A stretch of DNA of 64,000 nt from Vibrio rumoiensis 1S-45. GTDB taxonomy: Bacteria > Pseudomonadota > Gammaproteobacteria > Enterobacterales > Vibrionaceae. The stretch spans positions 1 through 64,000 of the forward strand of contig NZ_AJYK02000081.1 in the NCBI RefSeq assembly GCF_000286955.2. The letters are read 5' to 3'. The first letter of the stretch is position 1; each line of letters begins with the position of its first letter. Both the position numbers and the translations under genes were made by a program. The notes below the pieces were generated by a model, which did no database searches, had not been told where the DNA came from, and saw only the letters and a list, made by a program, of their open reading frames with translations. Shown here piece after piece: positions 46,220-56,611 of the stretch.

Positions 46220-48634
46220 CTAATCACGCAAGTGAGCACCAAACTGCTCGCTTAACGCCGCTACAATCGCATCAACGGATGATGCAATATCCGCATCTTC
46301 CAGTGTACGTTCAACCGATTGCAAGCTTAGTGCGATAGCAAGGCTCTTCTTACCTTCTTCTACGCCTTTGCCTTGGTAAACGTCAAACAATTGCGCGCCC
46401 GTTAATAACTCGCCACCATGTGTAAGACAAGCATTAACGACATCACCACTGGCGACAGAATCATCAACTACAACAGCGATATCACGACGGTTTGCAGGGA
46501 ACTTAGAAACCGCAACGGCTTCTGGGATCACGCGAGAATCAATCGCAGACCATTCAATTTCAAATACGATAGTGCGACCATTCAAGCCAAACTTACGCTC
46601 AAGCTCTGGGTGAACCGTACCAATCACACCAACAGGACGCTCAGTTTCCAAGCCTGCATCAACAATGATTGCTGCCGATTGACCAGGATGAAGCGCTGGG
46701 TGACTGACCGACGCAAAGCTATAAGCTTTATCATTCGCCGACAATTCAAGAATCGCTTCTAGATCGCCTTTTAAATCAAAGAAATCGACAGTATTAGTTT
46801 CAATATCCCAATGTTCTTCGCTGCGAGTACCGGCAATGACGCCCGCCAGCATTGGTTCTTGAAGCATGCCATTTTCAGCTGATTCACAAGGAATAAAACG
46901 CAAACCATGTTCAAATAAACGAACACGAGGTTGTTGACGTTTTTGGTTGTGAACCACTGTGTTCAACAAACCTTGGATCAAACCAAGACGCATTGCTGAC
47001 ATATCCGCAGAAATTGGGAATGGTAAGATCAATGGCTCAACATTTGGCACAACCAATTTTTGTTGCTCTGGTTCAACAAAGCTGTATGTGATCGCTTCGT
47101 GATAACCACGGTCAACCAGCAGATTACGAACACGTTTCAGCGGTAGATTCGCTTCTTTATGTTCATTCATGCTAAGCGCTGCAACAGGTGCTTGATTTGG
47201 AATATTGTCGTAACCGTAAATACGGCCCACTTCTTCAATCAAATCTTGCTCAATTGCAATATCAAAACGCCATGTTGGCGCAACCGCTGTCCAACCTTCA
47301 TTGGTGGTTTCAACGCTCATGCCTAGACGCTCAAGGATCTCAACCACATCGCTGTCGCTAATACGATGACCTAATAAGTTATCTAGTTTGGTGCGACGTA
47401 AAGCCACTTTATTTGGTGTTGGTAATTCAACGTCTGATTCAACCGCAACCACTGGAGCCACTTCACCACCACAGATTTCAACCAATAACGCTGTTGCACG
47501 TTCCATTGCGCTTGCTTGCAGTGCGTAATCCACGCCACGTTCAAAGCGCATAGAAGAATCCGTATGCAAACCATAGTTACGAGCACGACCACGAATATGA
47601 TCCGGTGCAAAGAACGCACATTCTAATAGAACGTCTTTCGTTTCGCTTTCGGCTTCTGTGCTCACACCTGAATCTTGACCGCCAAAGATACCGGCAATCG
47701 CCAGTGCTTTAGAGTGATCAGCCACCACGAGTGTATCGGTATTAAGCTTCGCTTCTGTGCCATCAAGTAGCGTCAGTTTTTCATCTTGTTCCGCCATACG
47801 AACCACGATGCCGCCATCGATCTTAGCAAGATCGAATGCGTGCATTGGTTGGCCTTGCTCAAGCAAGATAAAATTCGTGATATCAACCACTGGATCGATA
47901 GAGCGAATACCACAACGACGCAGTTTTTCTTGCATCCAAAGTGGGGTTTGCGCTTGTACGTTGACATTCTTAACCACACGGCCAAGGTAACGTGGACACG
48001 CAGCTGACGCTTTCACTGCAATTGAAACCGTATCGTTAATGGTTGCTGCCACGGCATCGGTATTCGGTTGAGCAACATCTGTGCGGTTCAATACGCCAAC
48101 TTCACGCGCCATACCACGGATGCTGAAACAATCGGCACGGTTTGCGGTCAGATCCACATCAATGGTCACGTCATCTAGGCCAAGGAATGCACGGAAATCG
48201 GTTCCAATAACCGCATCTTCTGCCAGTTCCATAATACCGTCAGATTCGACATCAATACCTAGCTCACTAAATGAACACAACATACCGTGTGAAGGTTGAC
48301 CACGTAATTTGGCTTTTTTGATTTTGAAATCGCCAGGCAATACTGCGCCAACAGTGGCAACTGCAACCTTGATACCCAAACGACAGTTTGATGCACCACA
48401 AACGATATCTAATAATTCTTCTGCGCCAACATCAACTTTAGTTACGCGTAATTTGTCGGCGTCTGGGTGTTGACCACACTCCACTACTTTACCGATTTTA
48501 ACACCAGTAAAGCTGCCAGCTACAGGAAGCACGTCATCGACTTCTAAGCCTGCCATTGTAATTTGATGTGCTAGTTCGTCAGTCGTAACCGCTGGGCTAA
48601 CCCACTCACGAAGCCATGATTCGCTAAATTTCAT
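46220..48634 (-). CDS. pheT: Phenylalanyl-tRNA synthetase beta subunit
   Basis: PheT pairs with PheS in an alpha2-beta2 enzyme that charges tRNA-Phe. The 804-residue protein (E. coli 795) has the N-terminal tRNA-binding EMAP-like domain ([22 protein letters not shown]), B3/B4 editing domain ([30 protein letters not shown]), the B5 domain, a pseudo-catalytic core ([11 protein letters not shown]) and the C-terminal ferredoxin-fold anticodon-binding domain ([16 protein letters not shown]). It starts 18 bp after pheS. Confidence 0.97.
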   Translation of the reverse strand: MKFSESWLREWVSPAVTTDELAHQITMAGLEVDDVLPVAGSFTGVKIGKVVECGQHPDADKLRVTKVDVGAEELLDIVCGASNCRLGIKVAVATVGAVLPGDFKIKKAKLRGQPSHGMLCSFSELGIDVESDGIMELAEDAVIGTDFRAFLGLDDVTIDVDLTANRADCFSIRGMAREVGVLNRTDVAQPNTDAVAATINDTVSIAVKASAACPRYLGRVVKNVNVQAQTPLWMQEKLRRCGIRSIDPVVDITNFILLEQGQPMHAFDLAKIDGGIVVRMAEQDEKLTLLDGTEAKLNTDTLVVADHSKALAIAGIFGGQDSGVSTEAESETKDVLLECAFFAPDHIRGRARNYGLHTDSSMRFERGVDYALQASAMERATALLVEICGGEVAPVVAVESDVELPTPNKVALRRTKLDNLLGHRISDSDVVEILERLGMSVETTNEGWTAVAPTWRFDIAIEQDLIEEVGRIYGYDNIPNQAPVAALSMNEHKEANLPLKRVRNLLVDRGYHEAITYSFVEPEQQKLVVPNVEPLILPFPISADMSAMRLGLIQGLLNTVVHNQKRQQPRVRLFEHGLRFIPCESAENGMLQEPMLAGVIAGTRSEEHWDIETNTVDFFDLKGDLEAILELSANDKAYSFASVSHPALHPGQSAAIIVDAGLETERPVGVIGTVHPELERKFGLNGRTIVFEIEWSAIDSRVIPEAVAVSKFPANRRDIAVVVDDSVASGDVVNACLTHGGELLTGAQLFDVYQGKGVEEGKKSLAIALSLQSVERTLEDADIASSVDAIVAALSEQFGAHLRD

Positions 48635-48652
48635 TGTGATTAATCCTATCGG

Positions 48653-49974
<1,322 letters not shown>

Positions 49975-51129
49975 ATGTCGATGCCTTCTGTCTTTTCTCA
50001 ATGTAAACACTATTCCGCTATTGCTGTCTTGAGTGCCACAACCCTTTTATTTTCATTTTCCACCGCTCAAGCTAATTCCGATCTCAAGCAAGCCTATACC
50101 ACCACGGTGGTGTCCGATGATTTAGGGGTTATTTGGGGGATGGATTGGGTAGATGAACAACAGTTACTGATGAGCGAACGTAACGGTCATGTGTATCTGT
50201 TCGATCTAAAAAGTAAGCAAAAAATTGAAATTAATGGGCTTCCTGATATCAAAGTATCAGGACAAGGCGGCTTATTAGATGTCGCTCGCTTTACCGATTC
50301 CAACAAGAAAATATGGTTTTATTTTACTTACGTTAAGCCATTAAACAACGGCGATTCTGCGACCACTCTTGCGCGGGCCCAATTGGACACTACCAATAAA
50401 AAGCTGACTCACTGGCAAGATTTATTAGTAACGAATTCTGCCAACAACAGCAGCAAACACTTTGGCAGTCGAATTACTTTTGATGATTCTGGGCACGTTT
50501 TCTTTGGCGTTGGCGATCGTGGTGAGCGTGATAATGGGCAAAACCCTCAAAACCATGCGGCAACATTACTGCGCTTAAACATTGATGGCTCTATACCGAA
50601 AGACAATCCATTTATCGGTAATAAAAAGGCATTAGATGAAATATGGAGTTATGGCCATCGCAACCCTCAAGGGTTAGTGTATGACCATCATAGAAAAGTA
50701 TTATGGGAAATCGAGCACGGCCCGCGTGGAGGCGATGAAATCAACATTATTAAACCCGGCTTAAATTACGGCTGGGCGAAAACCTCACATGGAAAAGAGT
50801 ATTGGGGGCCACTGGATGTTGGCGATGCAAAAACACTGCCGAATATTGAAGATCCAGTAAAGGTATATATCCCTTCCATTGCCCCAAGTTCGGCGGTGAT
50901 TTATCAAGGTAACGCTTTTCCTGAACTCAATGGTGCTTTGCTTATCGGCGCTTTAGCGGGCACTCATATCAATGTGGTGACTTTCGATGAACAGTTACAG
51001 CCTAAGCAAGAAATAAGACTGGTTGAAGATCTTAAGCAAAGAGTTCGAGATATCATTATTGATGATCAAGGCTGGATTTATTTTTCGACTGATAGCGGTA
51101 AGTTGTATCGAATCACGCCACAGGGATAG
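49975..51129 (+). CDS. PQQ-type aldose sugar dehydrogenase (YliI/Asd-like), periplasmic
   Basis: A 384-residue secreted protein (signal sequence ends near FSFSTAQANS) with the glucose/sorbosone dehydrogenase beta-propeller. Characteristic stretches are WGMDWVDEQQLLMSERNGHVYLFD, GQGGLLDVA, ITFDDSGHVFFGVGDRGERDNGQNP, HRNPQGLVYD, EHGPRGGDEINIIKPGLNYGW and PSIAPSSAVIY. E. coli YliI oxidises aldose sugars when given PQQ. No PQQ synthesis genes are in the window, so activity would depend on imported cofactor. It is a single gene. Confidence 0.9.
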   Translation: MSMPSVFSQCKHYSAIAVLSATTLLFSFSTAQANSDLKQAYTTTVVSDDLGVIWGMDWVDEQQLLMSERNGHVYLFDLKSKQKIEINGLPDIKVSGQGGLLDVARFTDSNKKIWFYFTYVKPLNNGDSATTLARAQLDTTNKKLTHWQDLLVTNSANNSSKHFGSRITFDDSGHVFFGVGDRGERDNGQNPQNHAATLLRLNIDGSIPKDNPFIGNKKALDEIWSYGHRNPQGLVYDHHRKVLWEIEHGPRGGDEINIIKPGLNYGWAKTSHGKEYWGPLDVGDAKTLPNIEDPVKVYIPSIAPSSAVIYQGNAFPELNGALLIGALAGTHINVVTFDEQLQPKQEIRLVEDLKQRVRDIIIDDQGWIYFSTDSGKLYRITPQG

Positions 51130-51147
51130 TTGATATTTGAATAAACA

Positions 51148-51175
51148 AAACCCAAGACGGCTTACTCTTGGGTTT
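51148..51175. terminator. Bidirectional terminator between sugar dehydrogenase and Nudix genes
   Basis: A 9-bp stem, AAACCCAAG / CTTGGGTTT with a 10-nt loop, sits between converging genes. The T-rich tail is better on the minus strand. Confidence 0.75.
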
Positions 51176-51198
51176 CATAATTAAGTGATTATTGTGAG

Positions 51199-51741
51199 TT
51201 ATACTAACAATCCCTTCAACTTAGCTAAACCATACGCATTCACGCTGGTTGCATCTTTAATTTCACCGGAAATAATCCGTTGCTCAAATTCCGATAACGG
51301 TATTTTTTTCGCCACTAAGCCTTCTTCTTCACAATCCAATTGAGTCGTTTGTTGCGTTAAGCCTGTGGCAAGGTATATGTGATAACCTTGATTGGAATAT
51401 CCATAAGCTAGATACTGAAAACCAACGTATTGCATTTTTTCGGCAACTAAACCTGTCTCCTCTTTCAATTCACCGACCGCGAGAGTTAATGGATCGGCAT
51501 TGGGCTCACTTTCCCAAGCCCCTTGCGGCAACTCTAATAAACGCTCTTCAACGGCATAACGATATTGTTCAACTAAGTAAATATCATCACCATCAATGGG
51601 AATAACCACAACAAAATCAGGCCTTTCAACCACACCGAAAATCCCTTCGGCTCCACTTTCTCGCTTGATTTTATCTTCTCTTACCGTCATCCATTTATTT
51701 TGATAGACGACGGTTGAGCTCAATGTGATGATTTCTTTCAT
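51199..51741 (-). CDS. Nudix hydrolase, ADP-sugar pyrophosphatase-like
   Basis: A 180-residue Nudix protein. The box reads G-A-W-E-S-E ... LTLAVGELKEETGLVAE, with Gly in place of the usual Arg of REUXEE but with all acidic metal ligands present. The sequence before it (QYRYAVEERLLELPQG) is typical of ADP-ribose/ADP-sugar pyrophosphatases of the NudF/NUDT5 type. It is the third gene of a probable unit GFA, SIMPL, Nudix, starting 22 bp after the SIMPL gene. Confidence 0.87.
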   Translation of the reverse strand: MKEIITLSSTVVYQNKWMTVREDKIKRESGAEGIFGVVERPDFVVVIPIDGDDIYLVEQYRYAVEERLLELPQGAWESEPNADPLTLAVGELKEETGLVAEKMQYVGFQYLAYGYSNQGYHIYLATGLTQQTTQLDCEEEGLVAKKIPLSEFEQRIISGEIKDATSVNAYGLAKLKGLLV

Positions 51742-51763
51742 AGAAAACTCTCGTTATTTAGCC

Positions 51764-52492
51764 TTAATCAGACAAGTAATATTGAACCGTAGAAACCACT
51801 CGGATTTTCTTTATATAAGGCGTGTTTCTGTCTCTGGATGAAATTGTAAATTGCCCTTGTGACGCATTTTTTATTTTACCTAATTGACTGTCTGAATCTT
51901 TCGCAAATTTTTCTGCCACAACACGAGCATTTTTAGTAGCCTCTTCGATCATTGCAGGTTTAATTGCATTTAAGTCACTGAAAATGTATTCCGGTTGTGC
52001 AGCATAACTGTCTCCAGTAAAAACGATGCCTTGCTTACCTAATTCTGAAAGTTCAGCCATCACATTTCGCACGATACCGATGTTATTTGAATATACCGTC
52101 ACAGATTGAGTCGCTGAATAACGAAACTCAGCTCTTGCATCATTACCCCATTGTTGCGCGGATTTATCGACAATAGAGGGCGTACTAAAACTGATCGCAT
52201 CGGGTGAAACCCCTTTTAATAATAGGAAGGCTTTAATCTTCTCGGTATTACGATCAACATCATTATACAAACCTTCTAAGTCATTATTGGCGGCGGTAAA
52301 TTGTATCGGCCAAATGACTACATCTGCCGTCATTTCTTTTTCTGCCAAACCTTTCACTGTTACGCTACGTTCAAATTGTTTGTATTGAATAGCAGCGCTA
52401 CCAAGTTGGTAACCTAATACACTTAACCCTACACAAATAAACAAACCTAAAATTAACGCATTCACATTCGAATGTTGAAAATCGATTTTCAT
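51764..52492 (-). CDS. SIMPL (DUF541) domain protein, membrane-anchored
   Basis: A 242-residue protein with an N-terminal membrane anchor (ALILGLFICVGLSVLGYQLG, about residues 12-31) and a periplasmic SIMPL domain: RSVTVKGLAEKEMTADVVIWPIQF, GVSPDAISFSTPSIVDK, QSVTVYSNNIGIVRNVM, and EEATKNARVVAEKFAKDS near the C terminus. E. coli YggE belongs to the family and is linked to oxidative stress tolerance. The mechanism is unknown. It probably shares a transcript with the Nudix gene downstream. Confidence 0.87.
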   Translation of the reverse strand: MKIDFQHSNVNALILGLFICVGLSVLGYQLGSAAIQYKQFERSVTVKGLAEKEMTADVVIWPIQFTAANNDLEGLYNDVDRNTEKIKAFLLLKGVSPDAISFSTPSIVDKSAQQWGNDARAEFRYSATQSVTVYSNNIGIVRNVMAELSELGKQGIVFTGDSYAAQPEYIFSDLNAIKPAMIEEATKNARVVAEKFAKDSDSQLGKIKNASQGQFTISSRDRNTPYIKKIRVVSTVQYYLSD

Positions 52493-52542
52493 TTTAGCAA
52501 CCTCTTCTTTTCATGTTGTCAATTGCGCCGTTATTGATTCCG

Positions 52543-52938
52543 TTATCGATCTGATGGATGATTCACTCCATCACTAGTGACAACGTCACCCAAATCGAAT
52601 GGATTCACACCTTCAAGACAAGCAACATTAAACCCATATTCCGTCGGATCAGAACGTCTTTGATGATGAGTGTAAATACCACAAACAGAACAAAAATAGT
52701 GTTTCGCCGTACGGGTATTAAATTGATATAAACGTAAAGCTTCTTGCCCTTTAATAATCTTAATACCATCTAATTTCACAGAAGCCGCAATAGCTCCTCG
52801 ACGGCGACATAAGGAACAATCACAACGTCTCGGTTTTTCAATACCATTGGGTAAGCTCAGTTCTAACTCAACCGTGCCACAATGACAGGTAGCTTTATGC
52901 TTAGATAAAATATCCGTATTCCCGACTTTCTTAATCAT
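52543..52938 (-). CDS. GFA family zinc-binding protein (CENP-V/Mss4 fold)
   Basis: A 131-residue protein with the GFA zinc sites: CHCGTVELEL, the cluster CDCSLCRRRG, and CSVCGIYTHH. Family members were named after glutathione-dependent formaldehyde-activating enzyme, but most, like this one, have no shown activity. AAGGAATAGC is before the ATG. It is first of three minus-strand genes with gaps of 50 and 22 bp. Confidence 0.87.
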   Translation of the reverse strand: MIKKVGNTDILSKHKATCHCGTVELELSLPNGIEKPRRCDCSLCRRRGAIAASVKLDGIKIIKGQEALRLYQFNTRTAKHYFCSVCGIYTHHQRRSDPTEYGFNVACLEGVNPFDLGDVVTSDGVNHPSDR

Positions 52939-53125
52939 GCTATTCCTTAATTTTGACCATTATCGGTATTAATAACATATTGATAATAGATGAGACGCGT
53001 TAAAATTGACATGATGAACCAGTGAAACTACGGTCAGAATCACAGCCTTTATTTCCTCATTTTCCCTTCGCTTACCTCATCAAACCCATTACAATACTGC
53101 GGTTTCCCAATCTAATGAGCAGTAC

Positions 53126-53830
53126 GTGAAATTAAGCAAAAGATTAAAGCAAATTGATGACATGGTAGCCGATGATTATGACCATATTTGGGATTGTTGT
53201 TGTGACCATGGTTTTCTAGGTGCGGCGTTACTGACTCGCCATGCGGCACCTAATATTCATTTTGTGGATATCGTCCCTGAATTAATGCAAAACGTAGCAA
53301 CTCGTTTAGAACAGTTTTTTTCTAATTCAGCATCAACGTGGCATACCCATTGTTTAGATGTCGCGGCCTTGCCATTGGAAACTTATTCAGGAAGGCATCT
53401 GGTAATTATTGCTGGCGTAGGTGGTGATTTGATGACACGCTTTATCAACGCCTTACAGGTGCAATATTCACACCTAGATATTGATTTTTTGATTTGCCCT
53501 GTGTATCAACAATACGCAGTACGCAAACAACTCAACATGCTCAACTTATCTTTACTAGATGAAGTACTGATCGAAGACAATCAGCGTTTTTATGAAGTGA
53601 TTTTACTTTCGAGCCACCCTGTAGCATCGTTTGAATCATCTGAACAAATCAGCTTAGTCGGAAAACGGATTTGGGATGCTAGCACCCCACAACAAGAAAA
53701 AATCGCGCAACAATACTTAACTAAAACACTTCAGCATTACCAACGCATGTTACTGAGCCAATCAGAAATAATTCAACCGATTATTAAGGCTTACCAATCG
53801 GTCTGTATTAACACGCTATTTAAAGACTAA
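53126..53830 (+). CDS. TrmK-type tRNA (adenine-22-N1)-methyltransferase
   Basis: A 234-residue SAM-dependent methyltransferase. The N terminus has KLSKRLKQIDDMV and the SAM motif WDCCCDHGFLGAALL, followed by HFVDIVPELMQNV and LVIIAGVGGDLMTRFI, all typical of the TrmK/COG2384 family that modifies A22 of tRNA in Bacillus. The gammaproteobacterial members are less studied. The start is GTG. An ATG 12 bp upstream is out of frame and closes at once. It converges on the YkgJ gene. Confidence 0.83.
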   Translation: MKLSKRLKQIDDMVADDYDHIWDCCCDHGFLGAALLTRHAAPNIHFVDIVPELMQNVATRLEQFFSNSASTWHTHCLDVAALPLETYSGRHLVIIAGVGGDLMTRFINALQVQYSHLDIDFLICPVYQQYAVRKQLNMLNLSLLDEVLIEDNQRFYEVILLSSHPVASFESSEQISLVGKRIWDASTPQQEKIAQQYLTKTLQHYQRMLLSQSEIIQPIIKAYQSVCINTLFKD

Positions 53831-53866
53831 ATCAAAATAGCGAGGCATTAGTATTTATCGTGCTTG

Positions 53867-54169
53867 TTACATCTGCTCGGTACGTTCGGTTTTACATTCA
53901 TAAGATCCCATTTCAAACTCTCGACAAATCCATGGTCGATTTTCATAAATGGTGCACATATACGTTTCACGATCTAATGCCGAACACCAACCATCGTCTA
54001 ATCTAAGCATGGTTTCGCCACCCCACTTATCATAAGCAATGTGCTCTTCAGGCACGCCTGTGTCGGTAATAATCATCACTTCTAAGCGACAACAACAAGC
54101 ATGGCATGTCGTACACGTCAGTTCAGGATGTGGTACAGCTTCGGTGATATTTTTTATATCTAAAGTCAT
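53867..54169 (-). CDS. YkgJ-type cysteine cluster protein
   Basis: A 100-residue protein of the CxxCxxCC family (zinc- or iron-chelating domain): TCTTCHACCC near residue 20, then GWCSALD, MCTIYENRPWICREFEMGSYEC. The cysteines are spaced as in E. coli YkgJ. Function is unknown. It follows a YjbR-type gene after 81 bp on the same strand. Confidence 0.85.
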   Translation of the reverse strand: MTLDIKNITEAVPHPELTCTTCHACCCRLEVMIITDTGVPEEHIAYDKWGGETMLRLDDGWCSALDRETYMCTIYENRPWICREFEMGSYECKTERTEQM

Positions 54170-54250
54170 AAAATACTAGATTGAGATTGATTGTTGCATG
54201 GTACGCTAATCAAACTTGTAATGACAGGACCGACGAGAGTTCGAGCAAAC

Positions 54251-54619
54251 TCAGTCCATACCCTCGAGACCTAACGCTTTTCGCTTGACCTTAGAAAGAC
54301 CAGACACCACCAGACGATAAGATTCTGTGAGGTAATATTCTAATTCTTCCGACCTTTCATCTGATGAATCAACTTGCTGAATCCATTTAAACCCCCGGCT
54401 CGCGAGGTATGGTGCAGGCTTGTAGCCTTGGTGATCACTCAAAAATTCAAAGTTTAACGGTGATGTTTTGAATGTATAGGCAGGCTGCTTAGTATTGTGC
54501 TGACTACCAATAGCAAACACCTTGCCACCTACTTTCCAAACATGAGAGTTCCCCCATTGAATCACATGGGTTGATGCGGCAAATGAACCACAAAACTGAT
54601 TAAACTCTTCAAATGTCAT
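54251..54619 (-). CDS. MmcQ/YjbR family DNA-binding-fold protein
   Basis: A 122-residue protein of the CyaY-like MmcQ/YjbR family: MTFEEFNQFCGSF, HVWKVGGKVFAIG, TFKTSPLNFEFL, YKPAPYLASRGFKWIQQ and LTESYRLVVSGLSKVKRKAL. The fold resembles a double-wing DNA-binding motif but no target is known. It starts 21 bp after the GNAT gene, so the two are likely co-transcribed. Confidence 0.87.
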   Translation of the reverse strand: MTFEEFNQFCGSFAASTHVIQWGNSHVWKVGGKVFAIGSQHNTKQPAYTFKTSPLNFEFLSDHQGYKPAPYLASRGFKWIQQVDSSDERSEELEYYLTESYRLVVSGLSKVKRKALGLEGMD

Positions 54620-54640
54620 ATTACTTACGCTTACTCAATA

Positions 54641-55096
54641 TTATTGTTCGGTATTCAAACTTAAATAATAGCTGTAAAACCCACTATCTCGTTTATATCC
54701 TAACGACTCGTAAAGTTTTTGAGCACCCACATTATCATGAGCTGTTTCTAGTGCTATCCCTTTTGAATGAGTACTTTTTGCAAATTCTTTGGCTGTATTT
54801 AATAGCAATTTTCCTACACCGAGCCCTCGTGATTTAGGAACCACAAACAAGTCATTCAGTATCCAAGTGCGTTTTGCTGATACCGAAGAAAAACATGGAT
54901 AAAGCTGTGTGAAACCTATGCTCAATCCCTGATCATCTTTTACAAGAAAAATGATCGAGTCATTATTAATTATTCTTTCTTCTATAAATGAGGCAGCAAG
55001 TTTTATATCTGATTCTTGGCCGTAAAATACTCGATACATATCAAATAAAGGAGTAACTAAGCCGACTTCTTCCATGCTTACTTTGATGATTTTCAT
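54641..55096 (-). CDS. GNAT family N-acetyltransferase
   Basis: A 151-residue acetyltransferase. The acetyl-CoA loop is SRGLGVGKLLLNTAKEFA, preceded by WILNDLFVVP and followed by IALETAHDNVGAQKLYESLGYKRDSGFYSYYL, the usual C-terminal half of the fold. The substrate is unknown. AAGGAATAGC supports the start at MKIIKV. Nine more codons upstream are open but lack a ribosome site. Confidence 0.88.
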   Translation of the reverse strand: MKIIKVSMEEVGLVTPLFDMYRVFYGQESDIKLAASFIEERIINNDSIIFLVKDDQGLSIGFTQLYPCFSSVSAKRTWILNDLFVVPKSRGLGVGKLLLNTAKEFAKSTHSKGIALETAHDNVGAQKLYESLGYKRDSGFYSYYLSLNTEQ

Positions 55097-55250
55097 TGCT
55101 ATTCCTTGTGGGAGTAACGACAAATTTAACAGTACATCTGTGGCTATTATCTGTCCATTAATGCCATTGCCTGATTGAGAAAAGACATAATTGCTTTAAA
55201 AGAATTAGCGAGCATGGTGAGTTAACATCACCAACAAAACCAAAAGCATA

Positions 55251-55278
55251 AAAAAAGGCAGACCGAAGTCTGCCTTTT
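55251..55278 (-). terminator. rplT operon terminator
   Basis: On the minus strand AAAAGGCAGAC and its complement form an 11-bp stem with a TTCG tetraloop, followed by a T run, about 22 bp past rplT. Confidence 0.94.
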
Positions 55279-55300
55279 CAATATAGCTTTACTGTTCTAA

Positions 55301-55654
55301 TTAAAGAGCAGATTTCGCTTTTTCAACAAGTACTGCGAAAGCAACTTTGTCGAATACAGCGATGTCAGCAAGGATCTTACGATCGATCTCAATAGATGCT
55401 TTCTTAAGACCGTTGATGAAACGGCTGTAAGATAGACCATTTTGACGAGATGCAGCATTAATACGAGCAATCCACAATTGACGGAACGTACGCTTTTTAT
55501 TGCGACGGTCACGGTATGCGTATTGACCAGCTTTGGTAACTGCTTGGAAAGCTACGCGGTAAACACGTGAACGTGCTCCGTAGTAACCTTTAGCTTGCTT
55601 TAGAACTTTCTTATGACGTGCACGAGCTTGTACACCACGTTTTACGCGAGGCAT
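55301..55654 (-). CDS. rplT: 50S ribosomal protein L20
   Basis: The 117-residue L20 binds 23S rRNA early in 50S assembly. The N-terminal arm [29 protein letters not shown] and the globular part ([26 protein letters not shown]) match the family exactly in length. In E. coli L20 also represses rpmI-rplT translation by binding the mRNA, and a similar loop is plausible here. It follows rpmI by 36 bp. Confidence 0.98.
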   Translation of the reverse strand: MPRVKRGVQARARHKKVLKQAKGYYGARSRVYRVAFQAVTKAGQYAYRDRRNKKRTFRQLWIARINAASRQNGLSYSRFINGLKKASIEIDRKILADIAVFDKVAFAVLVEKAKSAL

Positions 55655-55690
55655 TATGCTTCTCCTAAACTATTAAATAAACTAAAAAAA

Positions 55691-55885
55691 TTAAGCGTAT
55701 GGAAGCATACGTTTAACACCAGCAACTTCACATTTAGGAAGAATGGCGTTTGGACGAAGCTGACGCTTGTTTTTAGTAGTACGTTTAGTCAGGATGTGAC
55801 GTTTTGTAGCGTGCTTGAATTTAAAGCCGCCACCAGTTTTTTTGAAACGCTTCGCAGCGCCTCGGTTTGTTTTCATCTTAGGCAT
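55691..55885 (-). CDS. rpmI: 50S ribosomal protein L35
   Basis: A 64-residue basic protein ([34 protein letters not shown], ending VKRMLPYA), full length for L35. It lies between infC and rplT as in nearly all bacteria. GGAGTTATTC precedes the ATG. The 170-bp leader toward infC may hold the L20-controlled structure. Confidence 0.97.
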   Translation of the reverse strand: MPKMKTNRGAAKRFKKTGGGFKFKHATKRHILTKRTTKNKRQLRPNAILPKCEVAGVKRMLPYA

Positions 55886-55993
55886 GATGAATAACTCCGC
55901 ATTGTATGTATTAATCGTTCTACGTGCTAAAAATAGCTTTAAAAAACGCAGTGTTAATAAACATATCGGTTAATAATATGTAATTAGGGCGAA

Positions 55994-56036
55994 TAAAACC
56001 CCTCCACCTAACCTATTACAGTAGGCAGTGAGGTTT
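55994..56036 (-). promoter_or_regulatory. Hairpin between infC and rpmI
   Basis: On the minus strand AAACCTCAC...CCTA can pair with TAGG...GTGGAGGGGTT, with an internal loop, followed by TTATT. It could be a weak terminator or attenuator after infC, or part of the structure bound by L20. Its role is not settled by the sequence. Confidence 0.45.
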
Positions 56037-56056
56037 CATTACTTGTAGGCCGTTAA

Positions 56057-56608
56057 TTACTTCTTTTTCGGCGCCAATACCATAATCATTTGGCGACCTT
56101 CTATACGCGTTGGGAAAGATTCAACCACTGCTAACTCTTCAGTGTCGGCTTTCAAACGGTTTAGAACGTCCACGCCAATTTCTTGGTGGGCCATTTCACG
56201 ACCACGGAAGCGAATAGTTACTTTCACTTTGTTGCCGTCTTCAAGGAAACGTGTCAGGTTGCGTAGTTTTACCTGATAGTCTCCGATATCAGTCCCAGGA
56301 CGGAATTTAATTTCCTTAATCTGGACCTGTTTTTGCTTCTTCTTCTGCTCTTTAGCAGCTTTGCTCTTTTCAAAGAGGAATTTACCATAGTCCATCACAC
56401 GACAGACTGGTGGTTCAGCGTTTGGACTGATTTCTACCAGATCCATACCAGCTTCAACAGCCATTTCAAGTGCTTCTTCAGTCGTGACAACACCTACTGG
56501 TTCGCCGTCTGCACCTGTTAAGCGTACTTCTTTGACGCCGCGAATTTCATCGTTTAAACGATGCTGATTTTGCTTGGCCGGTTGTTGGCCTTTTCTTCCG
56601 CCTTTAAT
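56057..56608 (-). CDS. infC: Translation initiation factor IF-3, with AUU start
   Basis: IF3 checks start-codon pairing and keeps ribosomal subunits apart. The 183-residue protein begins at ATT (56606-56608): GGAGG lies 8 bp before it and the encoded N terminus ([23 protein letters not shown]) is the IF3 N-domain start. The first ATG in frame (56464) would delete 48 conserved residues. The rare AUU start is the basis of IF3 autoregulation in E. coli. The rest ([61 protein letters not shown]) is typical. It begins 3 bp after the thrS stop. Confidence 0.97.
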   Translation of the reverse strand: MKGGRKGQQPAKQNQHRLNDEIRGVKEVRLTGADGEPVGVVTTEEALEMAVEAGMDLVEISPNAEPPVCRVMDYGKFLFEKSKAAKEQKKKQKQVQIKEIKFRPGTDIGDYQVKLRNLTRFLEDGNKVKVTIRFRGREMAHQEIGVDVLNRLKADTEELAVVESFPTRIEGRQMIMVLAPKKK

Positions 56609-56611
56609 AGG

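Noticed and set aside
46006-46338. 110-codon plus-strand frame over the pheT 3' end
   Set aside because: It reads through the pheT terminator stem and into pheT, with no ribosome site or recognisable protein features.
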